11,283 nt of DNA from an uncultured Clostridia bacterium (lineage in GTDB: Bacteria; Bacillota; Clostridia; Oscillospirales; Ruminococcaceae): assembly GCA_937907305.1 (NCBI GenBank), contig CALERQ010000158.1:1-11283 (forward strand), written 5' to 3'. The stretch's first letter is position 1, and each line of letters opens with the position of its first letter. The notes below the pieces were generated by a model, which saw nothing but the letters and a program-made list of their open reading frames with translations, was not told the origin of the DNA and did no database searches. This document shows, piece by piece, positions 6,142 to 11,283 of this stretch. A program made the translations under genes and the position numbers.

Positions 6142-6879
6142 TCAGCGATCGCGGATCACACCCAGAGGGTATTCCGGCAGCATTTTTTCTTCGATGAACT
6201 TCAGGGAATCCAGAGGATCCAAACCCCAGTTGGTGGGACAGTTGGTGACGATCTCTACCATAGAGAAGCCCTTGCCGTCCAGCTGGTTTTGGAAAGCCTT
6301 ATGGATAGCCTGCTTGGTCTTGATGACATTTTGAGGGGTATTACAGCTGGTACGCACCAGATAAGCGGGGGCAGTCAGCTGATTGAGGATCTCGCACATA
6401 TGCATGGGATAGCCGTGTTCCTCGGCAATACGGCCCTTGGGGGCAGTGGAGGCCTTCATCCCGATAAGGGTGGTGGGAGCCATCTGGCCACCAGTCATAC
6501 CGTAGATACCATTATTGATGAAAATAACGGTGATGTTTTCGCCGCGGTTGGCAGCGTGGATGGACTCCGCCATGCCGATGGAAGCGAAGTCGCCATCGCC
6601 CTGATAGGTGAACACCAGAGTATCAGGGTTGGCGCGCTTCATACCGGTGGCTACAGCACAGGCACGGCCGTGGGGCGCGGTGGTGGTATCGTAAGCGATA
6701 TAATCCATGTGCAGACCGCAACAGCCAATGCCGAGAACGCTGGCAGCGCGATCAACAAGGTTCATCTCATCCAGCACTTCGCCGATGAGCTTGATAACGG
6801 TACTGTGCATACAGCCGGGGCAGAAACCGGAAACTTTATCCTCCTGAATGGTTTTTGTCCGCGAATAAATCTTTTCCAT
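6142..6879 (-). CDS. vorA: 2-oxoacid:ferredoxin oxidoreductase, beta subunit (TPP-binding)
   Basis: A 245-residue catalytic subunit that holds thiamine pyrophosphate. Visible marks are FCPGCMHS (residues 19-26), GIGCCG (50-55), APHGRACAVATGMKRANPD (68-86) and the TPP/Mg motif YQGDGDFASIG (92-102) ending with NN at 122-123, then GIYGMTGGQMAPTT. Together with the alpha subunit it decarboxylates the 2-oxoacid and passes electrons to the iron-sulfur subunit. The ATG has AGGAGG 7 nt upstream and follows vorB by 13 nt. The four-gene split form (separate delta, alpha, beta, gamma) is usual for Vor/Kor enzymes of anaerobes. Substrate: branched-chain 2-oxoacids favoured, 2-oxoglutarate not excluded. 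Confidence 0.9.
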   Translation of the reverse strand: MEKIYSRTKTIQEDKVSGFCPGCMHSTVIKLIGEVLDEMNLVDRAASVLGIGCCGLHMDYIAYDTTTAPHGRACAVATGMKRANPDTLVFTYQGDGDFASIGMAESIHAANRGENITVIFINNGIYGMTGGQMAPTTLIGMKASTAPKGRIAEEHGYPMHMCEILNQLTAPAYLVRTSCNTPQNVIKTKQAIHKAFQNQLDGKGFSMVEIVTNCPTNWGLDPLDSLKFIEEKMLPEYPLGVIRDR

Positions 6880-6892
6880 TCTTTCCCCTCCT

Positions 6893-7972
6893 TTACTTAT
6901 TCAGCAGCTTTTCTACTGCTTCTACTACGGCCTCACGGCTCATGACATTACCGCCGGAGCACAGGCAGGTTTCGATGGGGCAGCGGCCACGCACGGCGTG
7001 ATCCACATCCTCTACCATCTGGGCGGGTATGGACATCTCTACATCGAGAATGGTATGGCAGGTACCATAGTCCAGCTTATCAAAGGCAGCCTTGGGGAAG
7101 GGGTGAACGGTGATAGGACGGATGAGGCCGACCTTCTTGCCTTCGGCGCGCATCATCTCTACCACGGATTTGGCAATACGGCCGGAAATGCCATAAGCGG
7201 CGATGACCACTTCGGCGTCCTCGGTGCAGTATTCCTCTACCATAACATCCTTTTCCCAGGAAGCATACAGGGCAGCGGCTTCTTCATTGACGCGCTGCAT
7301 CTTATTGGTATCCCACTGGCCGGGCTCGATCCAAGAGCGGTTGGGCAGATCCAGCTCGTGACCGATGCAGGCCCATTTCTTCTTGCTCTCACGGATAGCG
7401 GCGACTTCTTCCTCGCTCTTCATCTCGGGCAGCTCTACCGGCTCCATCATGGTACCGATAACGCCATCGGCCAGGATAAGGACGGGGTTGCGGTCACGGT
7501 CGGCCAGGTCAAAGGCCTTGTAGGTCAGATCCACGGCTTCCTGCACAGTGGCGGGAGCCAGACCGATCATCACAAAGCCGCCGTTGCCGGAAGCCTTGGT
7601 AGCCTGGAAGTAATCCTGCTGGGCGGGCTGAATGGCGCCTACGCCGGGACCGCCGCGGGAGATATTGGCATAAACGATGGGGATGCGGGCAGCAGCACAG
7701 TAGCTGATGCCTTCGCTCTTGAGGGCGATGCCAGGGCTGGAGGAGGAGGTCATGGAGCGGGCACCGACGGAAGCGGAACCGTAAACCATATTAATAGAAG
7801 CGACCTCGGACTCACCCTGGACAAAGTTACCGCCAACTTCCGGCAGGCGGCGTGCAAAATACTCGGGAATTTCGTTCTGGGGGGTAATGGGATAGCCGGC
7901 AAAGAAACGGCAGCCGGCACGAACAGCTGCTTCAGCGATCGCTTCGCAGCCTTTCATCAATACTCTTGCCAT
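6893..7972 (-). CDS. vorB: 2-oxoisovalerate-type ferredoxin oxidoreductase, alpha subunit
   Basis: A 359-residue subunit matching the VorB pattern (3-methyl-2-oxobutanoate oxidoreductase alpha). MARVLMKGCEAIAEAAVRAG leads to the hallmark AGYPITPQNEIPEYFA (residues ~25-40). Further blocks are QGESEVASINMVYGSASVGARSMTSSSSPG, RGGPGVGAIQPAQQDYFQATKASGNG and LADRDRNPVLILADGVIGTMMEP. The RGGPG..IQPAQ.DYFQA and DRNPV.ILADG wording is what I associate with VorB rather than with pyruvate enzymes. The domain with AAYGISGRIAKSVVEMMRAEGKKVGLIRPIT follows. ATG 7972 has AAGGAG 9 nt upstream and lies 15 nt after vorD. Naming is from recalled family features, not a search. Confidence 0.9.
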   Translation of the reverse strand: MARVLMKGCEAIAEAAVRAGCRFFAGYPITPQNEIPEYFARRLPEVGGNFVQGESEVASINMVYGSASVGARSMTSSSSPGIALKSEGISYCAAARIPIVYANISRGGPGVGAIQPAQQDYFQATKASGNGGFVMIGLAPATVQEAVDLTYKAFDLADRDRNPVLILADGVIGTMMEPVELPEMKSEEEVAAIRESKKKWACIGHELDLPNRSWIEPGQWDTNKMQRVNEEAAALYASWEKDVMVEEYCTEDAEVVIAAYGISGRIAKSVVEMMRAEGKKVGLIRPITVHPFPKAAFDKLDYGTCHTILDVEMSIPAQMVEDVDHAVRGRCPIETCLCSGGNVMSREAVVEAVEKLLNK

Positions 7973-7987
7973 AGCTTTAGTCTCCTT

Positions 7988-8188
7988 TTATTTGTATACT
8001 TCGATAGCGCCATCCGGGCAGATGCGCGCACACATACAGCAGCCAATGCAGTCATCATTGACCGGCTCCACATACTCGTAGCCCTTGGAATTTACCTTAG
8101 TTCCCAGAGCCAGAACATTCTTGGGGCAGAACTTGATGCAATACTGGCAGCTTTTGCACCGCTCGGCAATCACAACGACCTTTGCCAT
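7988..8188 (-). CDS. vorD: 2-oxoacid:ferredoxin oxidoreductase, delta subunit (2[4Fe-4S] ferredoxin-like)
   Basis: A 66-residue protein with two complete [4Fe-4S] cluster motifs: C11, C14, C17, C21 followed by P, and C47, C50, C53, C57 followed by P. It would carry electrons from the catalytic core to soluble ferredoxin. There is an extra cysteine at 51 next to the second motif. ATG 8188 has AAGGAGG 9 nt upstream. It lies 45 nt after the ATPase gene and 15 nt before vorB. Its size, and position directly ahead of alpha and beta, fit VorD/KorD. A free-standing ferredoxin is unlikely in this place. Confidence 0.92.
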   Translation of the reverse strand: MAKVVVIAERCKSCQYCIKFCPKNVLALGTKVNSKGYEYVEPVNDDCIGCCMCARICPDGAIEVYK

Positions 8189-8233
8189 ACCATGAAACCT
8201 CCTTCCGGATACGAAATGATAAGTATTTATCTT

Positions 8234-8950
8234 TTAGCGCAGGGAACTTTCTCCCTGCAGCCACGGATACCTGAGATGCAGCTCCAGCGGGAGGACCGGC
8301 AGATCATCGGGTTCCTCGTCTCCGGCGTGGAGCGGCTGATAGATGGTTGCGAACTCCATAGTGCAGTATGGGTCCAGCATTTCGCGGGTTTTGGCCAGGC
8401 CCTCCTCATACTCCTGCCGGGTGGTAAACAGCCCATTATTGGGATTAGCCACAAAGCGGAGCTTGGGCAGCTGCAGATGAGTCACCTGCAGGATCTTGCT
8501 GAGGGTGCCATCGATATGTTCGATATCGCAGGACCAGGGACGGTAAGCATTGACGATATAATAGACCGCTGTCTTTTCACGGTTGAGGGCCGGAGCATAG
8601 CCGCCCACCGCCCGCGCGCCGATATCATCTCCGCCGACATCCATAACGACACAGCAGTCGGGGTCCCGCAGCAGGCGGTTAACGCCGCCCACCTGAGTCG
8701 GTGCATCCATGAACTGTTTTTCAAAGTGGAAGTGGACGCCCAAGGCCTCCATCTCTTCCGCCAGGTCACGAGAGCGAAACAGGGGCTTTGTCATATCCAA
8801 ATCAAAGAAATGCACAGGAAGCGGCTGACACTGAGCCAGGTGCACGGCAAGGTTAAGCGCGATCTCGCTTTTGCCGCTGCCGGCTTCACCCAGCAGCACA
8901 AAGTTTTTGTAATTGGCACAGTTCTGTTCCAGGTACCCTTTCCAGCCCAT
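8234..8950 (-). CDS. Uncharacterised P-loop ATPase, first gene of the vor operon
   Basis: A 238-residue soluble protein. Walker A is GEAGSGKS (residues 21-28) after the hydrophobic strand FVLL. FFDLDMTKP follows at 48-56, where SIMIBI-class (MinD/ParA-like) NTPases have a DxD element, and VVMDVGGDD (101-109) serves as Walker B. Later DVGGDDIGARAVGGYAP and VVNAYRPW-like IVNAYRPWSCDI and FVANPNNGL are visible; the last could be the base-recognition region. No membrane segment, no other domain, and no cysteine pair typical of iron-sulfur carriers was noted. ATG 8950 has GGGGAG 9 nt upstream. As the first gene after the operon promoter and 45 nt from vorD it is surely co-transcribed with the oxidoreductase. 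A role in assembly or activation of the enzyme is possible but unproven; I do not recognise a named family. Confidence 0.85.
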   Translation of the reverse strand: MGWKGYLEQNCANYKNFVLLGEAGSGKSEIALNLAVHLAQCQPLPVHFFDLDMTKPLFRSRDLAEEMEALGVHFHFEKQFMDAPTQVGGVNRLLRDPDCCVVMDVGGDDIGARAVGGYAPALNREKTAVYYIVNAYRPWSCDIEHIDGTLSKILQVTHLQLPKLRFVANPNNGLFTTRQEYEEGLAKTREMLDPYCTMEFATIYQPLHAGDEEPDDLPVLPLELHLRYPWLQGESSLR

Positions 8951-8998
8951 CCAAACCAGCTCCCCTTTCTTCTATAAATAGCTGTCTTTACACCTTCC

Positions 8999-9027
8999 AT
9001 TTTAGTAACGATTGGATGGTATGTGAA
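8999..9027 (-). promoter_or_regulatory. Promoter of the ATPase-vor operon
   Basis: On the minus strand TTCACA (9027-9022), 17 bp and TAAAAT (9004-8999). The -35 box and spacer length are the same as at the ptb promoter. Transcription would start near 8992, giving a ~41-nt leader. Confidence 0.7.
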
Positions 9028-9062
9028 ATGCAAAGAGTGTATAAGTGTTATCACGCCCTAAT
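9022..9062 (-). promoter_or_regulatory. Shared 41-bp regulatory block, vor copy
   Basis: Minus-strand order: ATTAGG (9062-9057), ATAACA (9051-9046) within the palindrome ATAA-CAC-TTAT, then TGCATTTCACA (9032-9022) covering the -35 box. Parts and spacing match the ptb block at 4099-4139 (30 of 41 positions identical by hand count). It ends 40 bp from the -35 box of the divergent moeA promoter. Confidence 0.75.
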
Positions 9063-9101
9063 TTACACCGCTTTCTTTTAATGAACACACAGCAAAGAGA
9101 A

Positions 9102-9130
9102 TTGACAAGAAAGGTAAAATACAATATAAT
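9102..9130 (+). promoter_or_regulatory. Consensus promoter of the moeA-mobAB unit
   Basis: TTGACA (9102-9107), 17 bp and TATAAT (9125-9130) match the vegetative consensus at all positions. Transcription would start near 9137, leaving a ~280-nt untranslated leader before moeA, far longer than ribosome binding needs. Confidence 0.85.
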
Positions 9131-9159
9131 AATACAGAAATATAAATTCCGCAAAATAA

Positions 9160-9344
9160 AATTATAGGAAAACCTTGAGCGGTTTCGCCTAAACCCTGAT
9201 GGGCATGGCGGCTCCGCCGGATCGACCTGAGCGATCCCGGGTTGCAGGAGAAATCCGGCAGCCTTCCGCCCTACTTTTGAAAAAAGGCTCTTCCCCACCA
9301 CGATGCCGGCTCCTATAGGGTGCCGGTTTCCTGTGGTGTACTCC
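9160..9344 (+). promoter_or_regulatory. Structured leader of moeA, candidate molybdenum/tungsten cofactor riboswitch
   Basis: The leader holds a compact nested structure. AACCC (9192-9196) pairs with GGGTT (9239-9243) and encloses hairpins 9207-9218 (GGCG, loop GCTC, CGCC) and 9219-9237 (GGATCG, loop ACCTGAG, CGATCC). After it come AGCCTT (9260-9265) with AAGGCT (9284-9289), and a long hairpin 9296-9338 (CACCAC with GTGGTG, inner CCGGC with GCCGG). An intrinsic terminator stands at 9345-9376, before moeA. This is the architecture of a transcription-attenuating riboswitch, and Moco-type riboswitches are known upstream of Moco biosynthesis genes. I could not match the conserved core from memory, so the class is inferred from context; another aptamer class or a protein-binding leader is possible. 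No gene is visible in this stretch on either strand. Confidence 0.55.
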
Positions 9345-9376
9345 GGGCCTGGTGATACAGGCCCATTTATTTTTTT
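9345..9376 (+). terminator. Intrinsic terminator inside the moeA leader
   Basis: GGGCCTG (9345-9351), loop GTGATA and CAGGCCC (9358-9364) form a perfect 7-bp stem followed by ATTTATTTTTTT (9365-9376). No gene ends just before it in the + direction, and it lies 43 bp upstream of the moeA ATG. Its logical job is conditional termination of the moeA transcript. Confidence 0.88.
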
Positions 9377-9418
9377 GCTGCTTTAGTTTTCTGCTGCTAA
9401 TGCTGAAAGGAGACCCCT

Positions 9419-10596
9419 ATGACCCCCATTCCCGTTGAACAAGCCCTTACTCTGCTCTTACAGGCAATTCGCCCCATCGAAGCCGTAGAGTGGCTGCCTC
9501 TTCATCAGGTATGCGGACGCATTGCCGCGCATACTGTGCTGGCCCGACTGCCCCAGCCGCCTTTTGACCGCAGCGCCATGGATGGCTATGCCCTGCGCAG
9601 CACCGATCTGACTGAGAAACTGACCCTTTCACTGCAATCCCCTGCGGAGGCCCTGCTGCCAGGACACGCTATGCCTATTACGACAGGCGAACTGATGCCG
9701 AAAGGCGCGGACTGCATGATCCAGCAGGAAGCCGTTACGATAGCCGACAGCAAAGGACAACTGCGCTTTGCGCCAAAGGCCGGGCAGAATGTATGCCCGT
9801 GCGGCGGTGAGATGGCTGCCGGTATCTGCCTGCTGAAAGCTGGTGAACGCATTACCCCAGCGCATATAGGCCTGCTGGCAGCTGATGGTGCCGCTGAAGT
9901 AATGGTGCGGCACAGCCCCCGGGTAGCCGTTATCTCCATCGGAGATGAATTGCGGCAGCCCGGAGAACCCCTGGGGAAAAATGAGGTGTATGACTGCAAC
10001 GGGCCGATGCTGACTGCCCGGCTTGGCTGCTTGGCTGCTTGAACTTTGTAACCGAATACCACCTATGCCGGGATGAGATGTCCGAATTGCGGCAGGTGAT
10101 AGATAATGCCCTGAAAAGCTGTGACGCGGTGATTACCATCGGTGGCGGTGCGGTAGGCAGTACCGACCTGATGCCGGAATTGCTCTTCCAAATAGCTAAA
10201 CCGCTGCTGTTTGGCCATGTTATCATGAAGCCGGGCGGGCATATGGCAGCCGGCCTGGCCGGAGGTAAGCCTATTTTCTCCCTTTCCGGAAATCCATTTG
10301 CGGCAGTCGCGACCTTTGAACTGCTGTGCCTGCCCGCCCTGCTGCACCTGGCTGGGTTGGAGCAATGTATCCCCCGCCGCGCCACCCTGCGGCTGCGGGG
10401 GAGCTTTTCCAAAGCCAATAAGCGCAGGCGCTTTCTGCGGGCCATGGCGCAGGGAGATACTGTAACACTGCCGGTATGCAGCCATGCTTCCGGTTCCCTG
10501 TGCGGACTGACGGACTGCAACTGTATGATAGATGTGCCGGAAAACTGCCCGGCACTGACCGATGATGATATGGTGGAGGTCGTTTACTTTGCGTAA
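9419..10596 (+). pseudogene. moeA: moeA (molybdopterin molybdenumtransferase), interrupted by a frameshift
   Basis: MoeA inserts molybdate into adenylated molybdopterin. The first frame (9419-10042, 207 aa; AAAGGAG 6 nt before the ATG) has PPFDRSAMDGYA (residues 48-58), MPITTGELMPKGADCMIQQE (85-104) and VISIGDELRQPGEPLG (171-186). It then ends at TGA right after GPMLTARLGCLAA. The family continues in another frame to 10596 (TEYHLCRDEMSEL, ITIGGGAVGSTDL, IMKPGGHMAAG, FSLSGNPFAA). Leaving out one copy of the 8-bp repeat CTTGGCTG at 10022 joins the two as TARLGCLNFVTEYHLCRDE, an uninterrupted 389-aa MoeA, close to the usual ~400. So this is either a recent slippage mutation, a mixed or phase-variable population, or a sequencing or assembly error. 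A TTG at 10039 could in principle start the second part, but no ribosome site is seen. All other motifs look intact, suggesting the break is recent. Confidence 0.85.
10022..10041 (+). repeat. 8-bp tandem duplication that breaks moeA
   Basis: CTTGGCTG occurs twice in a row (10022-10029 and 10030-10037) and is followed by CTTG (10038-10041), 2.5 copies in all. The net +8 shifts the frame and creates the TGA at 10040-10042. With one copy removed the reading frame is continuous. Confidence 0.9.
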
Positions 10597-11283
10597 TACA
10601 CGCTGCGGTGTACTGCTGCTGGCCGGCGGCAAGAGCAGCCGCCTGGGCCAAAACAAGGCCATGCTGGAGCACGATGGTATTCCCATGATCCAACGCATCG
10701 CTGAACAGAGCGCCGCCTTCCCCGAAAAGATCCTCTCTTCCCCCGTAGACCTGCCGGTGGATGGCTTTTGGCGCATCTCCGATGACATCCCGGGCTGCGG
10801 GCCGCTGGGCGGCATTGTAAGCGCCCTGCGCCGCTGCCGCAGCGAGGCCCTGCTGGTGCTGAGCTGCGACTTGGCCTGTTACCGGGCGGGGCTGGGGGAT
10901 TATCTCCTATCTTTCCTGGATAGCGGGTGGTCGGCCTGGTGCCTGCGCAGCCGGGATGGCCGGACACACTATCTGTGCGGCGTTTATACCAAAGCAGCCC
11001 TGCCCGTGCTGGAAGCCATGCTGGCACAGAACCGTCTAAAGATGTCGGAAGGCTTCGCGGCAGCGGGCGGCCATGTGCTGGAGCTGCAATATACCGTCTT
11101 CCCGGACCGTATGATGACCAATATCAATACCTGGAAGGACTACTATGCCATCTTCCGGCCACCAGTCTTTGCCATCTGTGGATTGCACAATACCGGGAAA
11201 ACCACCCTGTGCGAAAAGCTCATTCAGCACTTTAACGGAATGGGCTACCGTGTAGCCAGCATCAAGCACGATGGACACAGCTT
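10589..11283 (+). CDS. mobAB: MobA-MobB fusion (molybdopterin guanylyltransferase + MobB GTPase), runs off right edge
   Basis: One frame is open from 10589 to the edge (231 codons). The start TTG 10589 has GGAGG 9 nt upstream and overlaps the moeA stop by 8 nt; an in-frame ATG at 10565 lacks a ribosome site. Residues 1-185 are MobA-like: the nucleotide-binding loop LLLAGGKSSRLGQNKAML (9-26), CGPLGGIVSAL, LLVLSCDLA and the C-terminal FPDRMMTNINTWKDY. MobA transfers GMP to Mo-molybdopterin. Without any stop the chain continues into a MobB domain: PPVFAICGLHNTGKTTL with a P-loop at residues 198-206, then YRVASIKHDGHS, the usual MobB opening. MobA-MobB fusions are known in other bacteria. Overlap with moeA implies coupling, so the moeA frameshift could also lower translation of this gene. 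Confidence 0.88.
   Translation, partial: MRNTRCGVLLLAGGKSSRLGQNKAMLEHDGIPMIQRIAEQSAAFPEKILSSPVDLPVDGFWRISDDIPGCGPLGGIVSALRRCRSEALLVLSCDLACYRAGLGDYLLSFLDSGWSAWCLRSRDGRTHYLCGVYTKAALPVLEAMLAQNRLKMSEGFAAAGGHVLELQYTVFPDRMMTNINTWKDYYAIFRPPVFAICGLHNTGKTTLCEKLIQHFNGMGYRVASIKHDGHS

Noticed and set aside
6998..8977. 659-codon open frame on the plus strand
   Set aside because: It is fully antisense to vorB, vorD and the ATPase, which have strong family motifs and ribosome sites. The translation is compositionally odd (rich in G, H, A, D, I) and has no recognisable domain; long antisense frames are common opposite biased codons.
9180..9300. Possible tRNA-Sec or signal recognition particle RNA in the moeA leader
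   Set aside because: Checked both strands for a cloverleaf with anticodon and for the SRP core; neither fits. The position behind a promoter and before a terminator and moeA suits a leader element better.
9002..9301. 99-codon frame on the minus strand
   Set aside because: Runs through the moeA leader, both divergent promoters and A/T-rich intergenic DNA; no ribosome site or recognisable domain.

Overview
The window reads as chromosomal DNA of a strictly anaerobic, low-branching Gram-positive-type bacterium (Bacillota; Clostridia or Negativicutes are my guess, not proven). Supporting signs are AGGAGG-type ribosome binding sites, textbook TTGACA/TATAAT promoters, moderately high GC coding sequence, a ferredoxin-dependent 2-oxoacid oxidoreductase and a phosphotransbutyrylase/butyrate kinase pair. 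No tRNA, rRNA, CRISPR array or insertion sequence was seen.

Layout, left to right. (1) 1-508, minus: 5' part of a class III aminotransferase, running off the left edge. It has a perfect consensus promoter (640-668) inside an inverted repeat, and a ~125-nt leader with three hairpins. (2) 731-4015, minus: operon ptb > buk > OFA-family MFS transporter, ended by a strong hairpin terminator. (3) 4016-4517: long divergent control region with tandem palindromes. (4) 4518-5417, plus: LysR-type regulator with its own promoter and terminator. (5) 5577-8950, minus: operon of an uncharacterised P-loop ATPase followed by delta, alpha, beta and gamma subunits of a 2-oxoisovalerate-type ferredoxin oxidoreductase (vorD, vorB, vorA, vorC). 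(6) 8951-9418: back-to-back promoters, then a ~280-nt structured leader with an intrinsic terminator that looks like a riboswitch. (7) 9419 to the right edge, plus: moeA, broken by an 8-bp tandem duplication, and a mobA-mobB fusion that runs off the window.

How the genes fit together: VOR would oxidise branched-chain 2-oxoacids to acyl-CoA with reduction of ferredoxin. Ptb and Buk would turn the acyl-CoA into a free acid (for example isobutyrate or isovalerate) with ATP formation, and the MFS carrier could move the acid or a related carboxylate across the membrane. The strongest new observation is that the ptb and vor operon promoters, about 4.9 kb apart, share a 41-bp block at exactly the same distance from the -10 box (30 of 41 positions identical by hand count). 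This suggests one regulator, most simply the LysR protein encoded between them, controls both halves of the pathway. The right end is a separate molybdenum (or tungsten) cofactor unit with its own regulatory leader.
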